Assembly: GCA_030691925.1 (NCBI GenBank)
Contig: JAUYDG010000002.1
Span: forward strand, 1 to 12,303
Origin: Nanobdellota archaeon
GTDB taxonomy: Archaea; Nanobdellota; Nanobdellia; SCGC-AAA011-G17; VGLX01
Length of the DNA: 12,303 bases
Reading direction: 5' to 3'
Position 1 is the first letter of the stretch, and each line of letters opens with the position of its first letter. Below are positions 5,091 through 12,290 of this stretch, in pieces. The translations under genes were made by a program, and so were the position numbers. Below the pieces are notes generated by a model. The model was not told where the DNA came from. It ran no database searches and saw only the letters and a program-made list of their open reading frames with translations.

Positions 5091-7883
5091 TCAGCGGTAT
5101 TTGTATAGGAAGTCTTCCTTACCTTCTTTCAGCTTGGCTTGCGCTGCTGCCAGCCTTGCTATGGGCACCCTGTATACTGAGCAGCTGACGTAGTCTAATG
5201 TTAGGTAGTGGCAGAATTCTATGCTCTTTGGCTGTCCGCCGTGCTCTCCGCATATCCCTACTTTTAGGTCCGGCCTGGTTTTTCTGCCCCAGTAGATTGC
5301 CATGTCCATGAGCCTTCCTACGCCTTTAACGTCCAGCACTTCGAAAGGGTTGTCCTGCAGTATTTTCCTTGTGTTGTACAACGGCAGGAACTTGTTTTCT
5401 GCGTCTTCTCTTGAGAATGAGAATGTTGCTTGTGTCAGGTCATTTGTTCCGAATGAGAAGAATTCTGCTATTTCTGCGAATCTTCCTGCCCTCATGCATG
5501 CCCTTACCACTTCTATCATGCTTCCGAATTTTAGGCCTATTTTGGTTTCGTATTTTGCTTCTGTTTCCTCTTTTATTTTTTGCAGCTTTTCGTGCGCCCA
5601 TATGAGCTCTTGTGCAGTGCATACCTGCGGCACCATTATTTCTGGGTGTACTTTCTTTCCTTCTTTTATCAGCTCTGCTGCTGCTTCTAGCACTGCTCTT
5701 ATTTGCATCTCGTAGATTTCTGGGTATGTTATGCCGAGCCTTACTCCCCTGTGCCCGAGCATGGGGTTGACTTCTGTTAGTGCTCTGACTTTTTTGAGAG
5801 TAAGCTCTTCTTGCTCTAGGATCTTGTCCCATATTTTGTGGTCCTTAAGCTCTGCCAGTTCTCCGCCCATGTTTTTTATCATTTGGACGTATTTTTTCAG
5901 GATAGGTTCTTCTTTGAGCTCTACGGATTTTGGTACGTTGGTCATCACGTCTAGCAGGTGCTTGAAGTTTCTCAGCTGCTCAATTTCGTTGCTGAGCTCT
6001 TCGATGCTTGGCAGGAATTCGTGCAGCGGCGGGTCTAGCAGCCTTACCGTGACTGGCAGCCCTTCCATTGCTTTGAATATTTCTTTGAAGTCTTTTTTCT
6101 GTATCGGGAACAGCTTCTCTAGGGCTTTTGCCCTTTCTTTGTAAGAATCGGCTAGTATCATCTCTCTGACTATTGGCAGCCTGTCTGCTGCGTTGAACAT
6201 GCGCTCTGTCCTGCAGAGCCCGATGCCTTCTGCCCCGAACTCTCTTGCTTTTTTAGCGTCTTGTGGCGTGTCAGCGTTGGCTCTTACGCCTAATCTTTTT
6301 GTCTCGTCAGCCCATTTTAGTATGGCTGAAAGCTCGTTGCTGAAGCCTGTGTCTATCGTTGGGACTTCCCCAAGGTATATTTTGCCTGTGGAGCCATCAA
6401 CGGTTACTATGTCTCCTTCTGTTATGTGTGTTTCGCCTATGTGTGCTGTCTTTTCTGATTCGCTTACAAATAGTGATTCGCAGCCTACTACGCATGGTTT
6501 TCCCATGCCTCTTGCTACCACTGCTGCGTGTGATGTTTTTCCGCCTCTGCTTGTGAGTATCCCTTTGGCTTTGAAGAATCCGTGGACGTCTTCCGGTTTT
6601 GTTTCTTCCCTTATCAGTATTACGTTCTCTCCCAGGGTGCCTTTTCTTTCTGCCTCGTCTGCTGTAAATACTGCTTTGCCTGCTGCTACTCCTGGGCTTG
6701 CCCCTATCCCCTGTGTTATGTGCTCTTTCTTGGTTTTCGGGTCTATGCTCCTGTGCAATAGCTGTTGTATCTGTTCCGGGTTTATTCTTAGGAGTGCCTG
6801 CTCTTTTGTTATCAGTTTTTCTTCTGCCATCTCTTTTGATGTTTTTATTGTTGCTGCTGCGTTGAGCTTTCCGTTTCTTGTCTGGAGCATGAATAGCTTT
6901 CCTTTTTCTATGGTGAATTCGAAGTCTTGTACTTCTTTGAAATGGTTTTCCAGCCTTTGCCTTACTTCTTCCAGCTGGGCGTACAGGGAGGGCATTTCTT
7001 GTTTCATTTCTGCTATCGGTTTCGGTGTCCTTATCCCTGCTACCACATCTTCCCCCTGGGCGTTTACTAAGTATTCTCCGAATAGTACGTTCTCTCCTGT
7101 TCCTGGGTCTCTTGTGAATGCTACTCCTGTTGCTGAGTCTTCTCCGGTGTTGCCGAATACCATGGCGCATACGTTTACTGCTGTGCCGTCTGCTATGTCT
7201 GGTGTTATCTTGAATTCTTTCCTGTAGTCTACCGCCCTTTTTCCCGTCCAGGACTTGAACACTGCGATTATCGCCAGCTCCAGCTGCTTGTAAGTGTCTT
7301 GCGGGAACTCTTTTCCTGAGTCTTTGATTATTTGTTTGAATTCTTGGCAGATTTCTTTTAGCGCTTCTGCGTTCAGTTCTGTGTCTTGTCTTGCTTTGTG
7401 TTTTTCTTTGGCTTCGTTGAAGGCTTGGTCTAGTTTTTGCTCTTCTACGCTTAGCGCTATCTTGCCGAATAGCTGCAGGAATCTTCTGTAAGCGTCGTAA
7501 GCGAATCGCTCGTTGTTGGATGATTTTGCCAGCGCTGTTACTGTCTTGTCGTTCAGGCCCAGATTCAGCACTGTGTCCATCATTCCGGGCATGGATATCG
7601 CTGCGCCGGATCTTACGGAGAATAGTAATGGGTTTGTTTCGTCGCTGAATTTCTTGCCTGTTTTTTGTTCGACTTTTTTTATGTTTTGCTTCACTTCTTC
7701 TATTAATCCTTCTGGCAGTTTGTTGTTCTTGTTGTATTCAAGGCATGCCTCTGTTGTTATCACGAATCCTGGCGGTACTGGCATGCCCATCTTTGTCATC
7801 TCGCATAAGCCTGCTCCTTTGCCTCCTAGGAGCTTCTTGTTCTTGTAGTCCCCTTCATCGAACGAATAGGCGTATTTGCTCAT
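5091..7883 (-). CDS. ppdK: pyruvate phosphate dikinase
   Basis: 930 residues, slightly longer than typical PPDK (about 870-900). It interconverts pyruvate, ATP and phosphate with phosphoenolpyruvate, AMP and diphosphate, linking glycolysis and gluconeogenesis in the cytoplasm. Residues 1-380 are the ATP-grasp nucleotide-binding part (LLGGKGAGLCEM at 18-29, SVRSGAAISMPGMMDTVLN at 89-107). Residues 390-505 are the swivelling phosphohistidine domain with GGKTSHAAVVARGMGKP; His452 is the phosphate carrier. Residues 530-915 are the PEP/pyruvate TIM barrel with CRTE at 557-560, RLLDPPLHEFLP at 614-625, GSMIEVVRA at 787-795, FFSFGTNDLTQ at 808-818 and the acid/base Cys878 in GICGEHGG. The usual RTEHMF is RTERMF here (Arg561). 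The ATG at 7881-7883 lacks a Shine-Dalgarno site but lies a few bases behind the predicted transcription start. Catalytic residues are present, so an active enzyme is expected. Confidence 0.97.
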   Translation of the reverse strand: MSKYAYSFDEGDYKNKKLLGGKGAGLCEMTKMGMPVPPGFVITTEACLEYNKNNKLPEGLIEEVKQNIKKVEQKTGKKFSDETNPLLFSVRSGAAISMPGMMDTVLNLGLNDKTVTALAKSSNNERFAYDAYRRFLQLFGKIALSVEEQKLDQAFNEAKEKHKARQDTELNAEALKEICQEFKQIIKDSGKEFPQDTYKQLELAIIAVFKSWTGKRAVDYRKEFKITPDIADGTAVNVCAMVFGNTGEDSATGVAFTRDPGTGENVLFGEYLVNAQGEDVVAGIRTPKPIAEMKQEMPSLYAQLEEVRQRLENHFKEVQDFEFTIEKGKLFMLQTRNGKLNAAATIKTSKEMAEEKLITKEQALLRINPEQIQQLLHRSIDPKTKKEHITQGIGASPGVAAGKAVFTADEAERKGTLGENVILIREETKPEDVHGFFKAKGILTSRGGKTSHAAVVARGMGKPCVVGCESLFVSESEKTAHIGETHITEGDIVTVDGSTGKIYLGEVPTIDTGFSNELSAILKWADETKRLGVRANADTPQDAKKAREFGAEGIGLCRTERMFNAADRLPIVREMILADSYKERAKALEKLFPIQKKDFKEIFKAMEGLPVTVRLLDPPLHEFLPSIEELSNEIEQLRNFKHLLDVMTNVPKSVELKEEPILKKYVQMIKNMGGELAELKDHKIWDKILEQEELTLKKVRALTEVNPMLGHRGVRLGITYPEIYEMQIRAVLEAAAELIKEGKKVHPEIMVPQVCTAQELIWAHEKLQKIKEETEAKYETKIGLKFGSMIEVVRACMRAGRFAEIAEFFSFGTNDLTQATFSFSREDAENKFLPLYNTRKILQDNPFEVLDVKGVGRLMDMAIYWGRKTRPDLKVGICGEHGGQPKSIEFCHYLTLDYVSCSVYRVPIARLAAAQAKLKEGKEDFLYKYR

Positions 7884-7910
7884 TTTTTTTCGAGATGATG
7901 TGTTGTTGTG

Positions 7911-7922
7911 CTTTTATAAAAT
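7911..7922 (-). promoter_or_regulatory. TATA box of PPDK, near-leaderless
   Basis: The minus strand reads ATTTTATAAAAG, centred about 33 bases before the ATG, predicting a leader of only a few bases, in keeping with the absence of a ribosome binding site. Confidence 0.65.
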
Positions 7923-8042
7923 TTGTGGCTGAAACTTTTTGAGGTTTATCGTAGTTTCTATCGTAAGGTTAATTAGTCCCACAGGGCACGTAAATCTGCT
8001 CGTTATTTTAGATTTTTCATTGATGTTTTTTTTACCGAAAGG

Positions 8043-8052
8043 TTTTTATATA
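8043..8052 (+). promoter_or_regulatory. BRE/TATA box of the nucleotidyltransferase gene, leaderless
   Basis: TTTTTATATA follows CGAAAGG at 8036-8042. The TATA centre is about 26 bases before the ATG at 8074, so the transcript should begin at or next to the start codon. No Shine-Dalgarno site is present. Confidence 0.72.
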
Positions 8053-8073
8053 ATGTATGTTTAGAGCATACAT
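8053..8073 (+). promoter_or_regulatory. inverted repeat between TATA box and start codon, candidate operator
   Basis: ATGTATG (8053-8059), 7-base spacer, CATACAT (8067-8073): a perfect 7-base inverted repeat filling the space between TATA box and start codon. A related half site, ACATACAA, follows at 8087-8094. A protein bound here would block transcription start. The gene itself encodes an N-terminal helix-turn-helix region, so autoregulation is the obvious guess. Confidence 0.6.
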
Positions 8074-8682
8074 ATGGTTGTTGGTAACATACAATTTACT
8101 AGAATCGAGATCCGGATTGCAAAATATGTTTTCAAGCATTATAAGGATAGGTATAACGCTAGGCTTTTGGCAAGGATGTTAGGTATCAATCATGCTCACG
8201 CGAATAAATTGTGTAATATGCTAGTCAGCAAGAGGCTTTTTATTAAAGAAGAGGTTGGGAACTCTGATTATTTCTCATTTGATTACGGAAACGAAATGGC
8301 TCTTAAGTTTATGCAGTATATGTTAAGTCTTGAAGAGAAAGATTTCCCTAAATGGCTTGCCATTCTCTTATATAATCTTAAGAAGTTTGAGCCCTACATT
8401 GACTTGGGCATCGTTTTTGGTTCGTCTATAAAGAGAGAAGATTATCGAGACATTGACGTCTTACTTGTCTATAACAAAGAAAAGTCTAAAGATGTTAGCA
8501 GAGTAAAAGAAGAAATAAGAAAGTCTCAACAGGTTGAAAAACCCATAAGATACGTGGATATTACGCCTAAGGACATAATTAAAAACAAGGAGGATAAAGT
8601 TTTTTATAGCATAATATCAGACAGTCTAGTGTTCCATAATCCAGAAAAATATGTAGAGGTCATAAAAAAATGCCACGGATAG
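8074..8682 (+). CDS. winged-helix nucleotidyltransferase (MNT-type partner of HEPN)
   Basis: 202 residues. Residues 10-70 look like a winged helix-turn-helix (RIAKYVFKHY, then ARLLARMLGINHAHANKLCN and VSKRLFI). Residues 105-165 are a minimal nucleotidyltransferase domain of the pol-beta fold: GIVFGSS at 112-118, metal-binding D126 and D128 in YRDIDVLL, and D162 in RYVDITPKD as likely third acid. In characterised MNT/HEPN pairs the nucleotidyltransferase neutralises the HEPN toxin by AMPylation; catalytic residues look complete here. The gene overlaps the HEPN gene by 13 bases (ATG at 8670), so translation is probably coupled. It ends with TAG, with a TGA three codons later in frame. Start chosen from the leaderless promoter. 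The DNA-binding domain fused to the antitoxin half fits self-regulation. Confidence 0.85.
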   Translation: MVVGNIQFTRIEIRIAKYVFKHYKDRYNARLLARMLGINHAHANKLCNMLVSKRLFIKEEVGNSDYFSFDYGNEMALKFMQYMLSLEEKDFPKWLAILLYNLKKFEPYIDLGIVFGSSIKREDYRDIDVLLVYNKEKSKDVSRVKEEIRKSQQVEKPIRYVDITPKDIIKNKEDKVFYSIISDSLVFHNPEKYVEVIKKCHG

Positions 8683-9152
8683 AAGCGCACCTGAATTGGT
8701 GTCTGAAAGACCCTAGAAGGCTTGTAAAAGTAAAACCGGATCCTGAACTAGCTAGAAAGCATCTCAAGAAATCAGAATACAACTATGGTGTCCTAGAAAA
8801 GCTTGAAAAACTAAAAATATACGATTAGGCATTAAACGTTGGATTTTATGCCATATATCATTGCTTCCTCGCCATCCTAGCCAAACACGGCTACAAGTCT
8901 AAGAACCAATCCTGCACGATTACAGCAATGCTCACCCTCATCGAAGAGAAAAAAATTAATCTAGACAAAGATATAGTCATGCAATTCGACACGCTCGAAA
9001 CTGAAGAAAACATTACTAACCCAACAATAAGAGAAAGCAGAGAAGCTTCAACCTATGGGGTAGAAACAACCATTGACATACAACAACTAAAAAAGATAAA
9101 GAAACTTATCATAAAAATACAGCAAGAAACAATCAGGATAATAACAGAATAA
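8670..9152 (+). pseudogene. HEPN-domain protein gene with in-frame TAG at a conserved Trp position
   Basis: ATG at 8670-8672, overlapping the nucleotidyltransferase gene, opens 52 codons (RIEAHLNWCLKDP, then ELARKHLKKSEYN), hits TAG at 8826-8828, then continues in frame for 107 codons to TAA at 9150-9152. The sequence after the stop, ALNVGFYAIYHCFLAILAKH, with GYKSKNQSCT and INLDKD, fits the archaeal HEPN proteins that pair with such nucleotidyltransferases. Relatives, from memory, read DW at the position of D-TAG, so TGG to TAG is the simplest change. No frameshift or other stop occurs, and there is no ATG after the TAG before 8928. RESREASTYG at the C-terminal helix has Tyr where an RNase HEPN motif (R-x4-6-H) would have His, so RNase activity was doubtful even before the TAG. 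Either a freshly broken toxin, an error, or read-through. Confidence 0.72.
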
Positions 9153-9240
9153 ACCCCACAACACAAACCCTCCCCCAGCAAGATTCATAAAAGCCCTTAA
9201 AAAAAATCTTCCCGTAACCGAAATGTAATTTCTATACTAT

Positions 9241-9282
9241 AATCGGGACATGTCCATCCCGCAATCGAGACATTTTTATCCC
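9241..9282 (+). repeat. pair of imperfect 20-base direct repeats upstream of metK
   Basis: AATCGGGACATGTCCATCCC (9241-9260) and AATCGAGACATTTTTATCCC (9263-9282) match at 16 of 20 positions with a 22-base period. The first copy contains the perfect palindrome GGACATGTCC (9246-9255). CGGGA at 9244-9248 can pair with TCCCG at either 9210-9214 or 9257-9261. They lie between the HEPN remnant and the metK promoter; a protein binding site is one possibility. Confidence 0.45.
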
Positions 9283-9303
9283 AAAACAAGGTCTAAAGAG
9301 GTT

Positions 9304-9343
9304 GTATGCAAAACTGATAGTAAGTGTGCAAAGCTGCTAAGAG
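9304..9343 (+). repeat. second imperfect direct repeat, 20-base period, next to metK promoter
   Basis: GTATGCAAAACTGATAG (9304-9320) and GTGTGCAAAGCTGCTAA (9324-9340) share the core TGCAAA-R-CTG-N-TA at a 20-base step, ending about ten bases before the TATA box. The two-turn spacing on the same face of the helix would suit a dimeric regulator or paired sites. Confidence 0.4.
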
Positions 9344-9391
9344 GCAAAAGGTTTATTTAGGCTGGACTATAATTAATAGCTAAGAGGTGAT
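9344..9391 (+). promoter_or_regulatory. metK promoter and displaced Shine-Dalgarno site
   Basis: CAAAAGG followed by TTTATTTA (9352-9359) is a plausible BRE/TATA pair, placing transcription start near 9380. GAGGTGAT at 9384-9391 is a strong match to the archaeal 16S anti-Shine-Dalgarno sequence, but sits 26 bases before the GTG at 9418 and best serves a start near 9397. Confidence 0.55.
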
Positions 9392-9417
9392 GCGGTATCG
9401 AGATAGTTATAGAGAGG

Positions 9418-10503
9418 GTGAAAGAGAAGAAGGAAGTTGTTGAGCTTGTTGAGAAGAAAGGCACAGGCCACCCTGACACTCTTTGCGATTCTTTATGCGA
9501 GGAGGCTTCTAAGGCTTTGAGCAGGTATTACCTCCAGCATTTTGGTAACGTGTTGCACCATAACATAGATAAAGGATTGTTGGTTGCTGGCGCTTCTAAG
9601 GTTAGATTTGGCGGCGGCAAGATTAAGAAGCCTGCCGAGGTCATAATAGCTGGCAGGGCTACCTCTAGAGTGGGAGAGCACATAATTCCTGTTAAAAAAA
9701 TAATAACAGGTGCTGTTAAGGGTTATCTGAAGCAGTTCAGCCTTGCGAGGTTTAAGGTTGTTGTTGATGTGAAGCCTGGAGCTGCTAATCTTGTTGAGGT
9801 TTTTAAGAGAAAGATTCCTGTTGCTAATGATACTTCTTTTGGTGTAAGCCATTTTCCTCTTTCTTATCTTGAAAGCCTGGTTTCAGAAGTGGGCATCCTT
9901 ATAGATTCTGAGAGTTTCAGGAAGGACTATCCTGCTGTTGGAAGGGATTTCAAGGTAATGGGCTTCAGGCACGGTGACAAGGTTGTTTTGACTTTGGCTA
10001 TTGCTTTCATCTCTAAGTTTGTTAAGGATATGCAGCATTATAAGGCCTTGAAGGAGAAGATAGTTTCTGAGGTGAGGCAGAAGTTTAAGGTCGAAGTTTT
10101 TTTGAACACATTGGACAGTTATGAGGATGCTTCTTCTGTTTACTTGACTGTTTCCGGGCTTTCTGCTGAGCAGGGTGATGACGGCCAGGTTGGAAGGGGT
10201 AACAGGTTTAATGGCTTGATAACGCCTAACAGGCCTATGAGCCTGGAGGCTTTGGCTGGCAAGAACGTTAATCATCCTGGCAAGCTTTACCAGATTTTAG
10301 CTTATAAAATAGCGAAGGATGTTTATGAGAAGACTAATGCTGATTATGTTGAGGTTAAGATGCTTGCCCAGATTGGCCGGCCTTTGTCTGAGCCCCAGGT
10401 GGTTTCTTTGAGGATAGAGGGTAATGCTCCCAAGGCGGAATCTATCGTAAGAGAGAATCTTAAGAATATAAGGAAGATACAGAAGGAGATTGTTTTTTCT
10501 TAG
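9418..10503 (+). CDS. metK: S-adenosylmethionine synthetase, archaeal type
   Basis: 361 residues from GTG 9418, shorter than the roughly 400 of well-known archaeal enzymes. It makes S-adenosylmethionine from methionine and ATP for methyl transfer. Family motifs: KGTGHPDTLCD at 14-24, HHNIDK at 47-52, FGGGK at 64-68, ANDTSFGVSH at 136-145, EQGDDGQVGRGNRFNGLITP at 251-270, and NHPGK at 285-289. Shortening is in internal loops and at both ends. The start is uncertain: in-frame codons from 9391 to 9417 (CGIEIVIER) look like the IVV-type N-terminus of the family, with no ATG, GTG or TTG before 9418, while the strong Shine-Dalgarno site points to ATC at 9397. It ends TAG, with TAA seven codons later. 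The stop codon overlaps the stop of the converging KaiC-like gene. Confidence 0.93.
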   Translation: MKEKKEVVELVEKKGTGHPDTLCDSLCEEASKALSRYYLQHFGNVLHHNIDKGLLVAGASKVRFGGGKIKKPAEVIIAGRATSRVGEHIIPVKKIITGAVKGYLKQFSLARFKVVVDVKPGAANLVEVFKRKIPVANDTSFGVSHFPLSYLESLVSEVGILIDSESFRKDYPAVGRDFKVMGFRHGDKVVLTLAIAFISKFVKDMQHYKALKEKIVSEVRQKFKVEVFLNTLDSYEDASSVYLTVSGLSAEQGDDGQVGRGNRFNGLITPNRPMSLEALAGKNVNHPGKLYQILAYKIAKDVYEKTNADYVEVKMLAQIGRPLSEPQVVSLRIEGNAPKAESIVRENLKNIRKIQKEIVFS

Positions 10504-11273
10504 AATACTGCTTCTTCAGGGTAAATTTTTACACCCTCATCAGTTATCTTCATAGGGAATATTCTGGATGCGTGTTTTGAGCCTCTTAGTTTTAGGATTT
10601 CCAATGCCCTGTTTCTTACATCTCCTTTTCTTAGATAGTAGAGAAGTATTATGCCGTCAACCTCGAATTCTACATCCATGCTATCATGCCTTTCAACCTC
10701 TGATTCGTGCTCCACGACTAATAGTGCTGTGCAGTCCCATCTTTCTATTATTCTGAACAGGTCTAGAAGCGCTTGCCTTCTTGTTAGCTCGTCTTTAAAC
10801 AGCAGTGAGAAGGCTGTTAGTGAGTCTATTACCATTCTTTTGGCTTTTATTTTCCCGATCACCCATTCTACTTCTCCCCCTCCTTCTGCCAGCATCTTTT
10901 TTACTTTGTCAGGAGAGTACTCCACGATCATTAGTTTGTTTTCTGATTCTAGTTTTTTCAGGTCCCAGCCCATTTTCAGCATGTGCTTGCATATTTTTTC
11001 TTTTTCTTCCTCAAAGGTTATGAATATTCCAGGCTCGTTGAACTTTTGTATGCCGTCCACTAGGAACTGCATCGCGAATATGCTCTTCCCTGTTCCAGCG
11101 CCTCCGCTTACCATGTTTATAGAGTTTTTTTCAAAACCGCCGGACATTACTTCATCCAAGCCGGGAATGCCTGTTGATACCCTCTCTTCATACCCCTTTT
11201 CTTTAACAGGTTTTTCTTCTCCTAATCTTAGTTTTCCTGTTTTTATAGAAATCCTGTGCTTGCCCTTTTTCAT
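10500..11273 (-). CDS. single-domain KaiC/RAD55-family RecA-like ATPase
   Basis: 257 residues from ATG 11273; the frame could open one codon earlier at TTG, but ATG is preferred because the TATA box sits at leaderless distance. Counting from that ATG, GIPGLDEVMSGGFEKNSI at 35-52 is the typical KaiC entry, GGAGTGKS at 57-64 the Walker A motif, TFEEE at 86-90 carries the catalytic glutamates, VIDSLT at 148-153 the Walker B motif, and LKLRGSKH at 228-235 the KaiC-type LKxRGSxH signature. ATP binding and hydrolysis are expected. The gene lies 42 bases behind a TadC/ArlJ-like gene on the same strand, a context reminiscent of ArlH, the KaiC-like partner of ArlI and ArlJ in archaella; that role is inference. 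It could equally be a signalling ATPase of the RAD55 group. Confidence 0.86.
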   Translation of the reverse strand: MKKGKHRISIKTGKLRLGEEKPVKEKGYEERVSTGIPGLDEVMSGGFEKNSINMVSGGAGTGKSIFAMQFLVDGIQKFNEPGIFITFEEEKEKICKHMLKMGWDLKKLESENKLMIVEYSPDKVKKMLAEGGGEVEWVIGKIKAKRMVIDSLTAFSLLFKDELTRRQALLDLFRIIERWDCTALLVVEHESEVERHDSMDVEFEVDGIILLYYLRKGDVRNRALEILKLRGSKHASRIFPMKITDEGVKIYPEEAVF

Positions 11274-11297
11274 CAAGTTCTTATTTAGCCTTTTTGG

Positions 11298-11305
11298 TTT
11301 AAATA
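11298..11305 (-). promoter_or_regulatory. TATA box of the KaiC-like gene, leaderless
   Basis: The minus strand reads TATTTAAA centred about 28 bases before ATG 11273. No ribosome binding site is present, consistent with a leaderless message initiated between this gene and the upstream TadC-like gene. Confidence 0.55.
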
Positions 11306-11315
11306 GTTTTTGAAG

Positions 11316-12290
11316 TTAGAATGTGAATAGTCCTGTTAGCAAGTTGTTTATGAAGAATCTTACAAGAAAGAATACTGCTAGGGTTATGCCTATAAGGACT
11401 GGCGCGTACTTTAATCCTTGTTTTTCTTCTCCCTTGTTTATCAGGCCTAGTACCATAGATCCTAGGATGGATGTTATTATTAGTGATGTTATCACGTATT
11501 TTATTACGAAGTCTATGCTTATGCTTACTTGTGTTATGTTTATTGGCATGCTCATCGTTGTTGTTTTTGGTATCTCTACCTTGCCGAGGACGTTTGTCAT
11601 TACTTCGACTAGGAAGCTGCTCAGCCCGTAAAGCATCGGCGCTCCTAGGCCAACTGCGGAGAATATGAATATCACATACATTCTTACGCTGCTTCTTATT
11701 TTTTGGTCTACGAAGTCTTGGTCTCTTAGGTTTCTTGCTGTTTGGTCTAATAGTGAGGCTAGTTCTCCTCCTGCTCTTATTCCGGAGACTATCAGCATGA
11801 CTGTTTTGCTTATCTTGTCTGATTTTACTCTTTTTGTTATTCCAAGCAGGGCTTCGTCTATGTCTTTGCCTATGGCTATTTCTTTGCCTACCCTGTTTAT
11901 CTCTGTTGTCAGTGGTCCGAATTCTGGCCTTGCTGATAACAGCAATGCTTTTTCCGGTGTTAGTCCTGCTCTAAGATTAGAGGACATCAGCTGTAAGGCG
12001 TCTGGCAGTGCTTTTTCCATGAATACTGCTTTGGCTTCTATGCTTAGTGATATCCACATGTAGACGAATACTTCAAAGGCTGTGAATGTTATTACGAATG
12101 TTAGCATCAGGCTCCAGCTGAACATCCTTGCTGCTGGAAAAGCTATTACCCATCCGAGTAGGAAGCCGAATACTAGTACGAATCCTAAGAATTTTGTCGG
12201 GTCAGTTCTTATGTTAGCGTAGTCCAGTAATTTTTTGTAGTTCTCTAAAAATTTTCTAGGGTAAATCCTTGATATTAGTCTGTATACCAT
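11316..12290 (-). CDS. TadC/ArlJ/GspF-like membrane platform protein of a type IV filament system
   Basis: 324 residues. Hydrophobic segments lie at about 35-54, 58-81, 203-230, 259-284 and 294-320. Between the second and third is the cytoplasmic T2SSF domain (about 90-200), with ALPDALQLMSSNLRAGLTPE at 95-113 and VSGIRAGGELASLLDQTA at 168-185, the helical pattern shared by GspF, TadB/TadC and archaeal ArlJ. Such proteins anchor the assembly ATPase and feed pilin-like subunits into the filament. ATG at 12288-12290 is preceded, in another frame, by codons reading LLV then TAA at 12292-12294, which could be the end of the upstream gene, perhaps the expected GspE/ArlI-type ATPase; too little is visible to annotate. 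The upstream frame of this gene is also open to the window edge, so the start is not fully settled. Confidence 0.87.
   Translation of the reverse strand: MVYRLISRIYPRKFLENYKKLLDYANIRTDPTKFLGFVLVFGFLLGWVIAFPAARMFSWSLMLTFVITFTAFEVFVYMWISLSIEAKAVFMEKALPDALQLMSSNLRAGLTPEKALLLSARPEFGPLTTEINRVGKEIAIGKDIDEALLGITKRVKSDKISKTVMLIVSGIRAGGELASLLDQTARNLRDQDFVDQKIRSSVRMYVIFIFSAVGLGAPMLYGLSSFLVEVMTNVLGKVEIPKTTTMSMPINITQVSISIDFVIKYVITSLIITSILGSMVLGLINKGEEKQGLKYAPVLIGITLAVFFLVRFFINNLLTGLFTF

Noticed and set aside
6397..7170. 257-codon minus-strand frame inside PPDK
   Set aside because: Arg/Lys/Asn-rich out-of-frame reading of the PPDK coding sequence with no domain pattern.
6193..7227. 344-codon open frame on the plus strand
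   Set aside because: Fully antisense to the conserved PPDK gene, with low-complexity Ser/Phe/Leu-rich translation and no initiation signals; a by-product of skewed codon use.
9390..9443. Upstream 17-codon frame overlapping the metK start
   Set aside because: The ribosome binding site is only about two bases from its ATG, too close for normal initiation, and the peptide is an Arg/Glu-rich shadow of metK.
10651..11313. 220-codon plus-strand frame
   Set aside because: Antisense to the KaiC-like ATPase; Ser/Phe-rich shadow translation.
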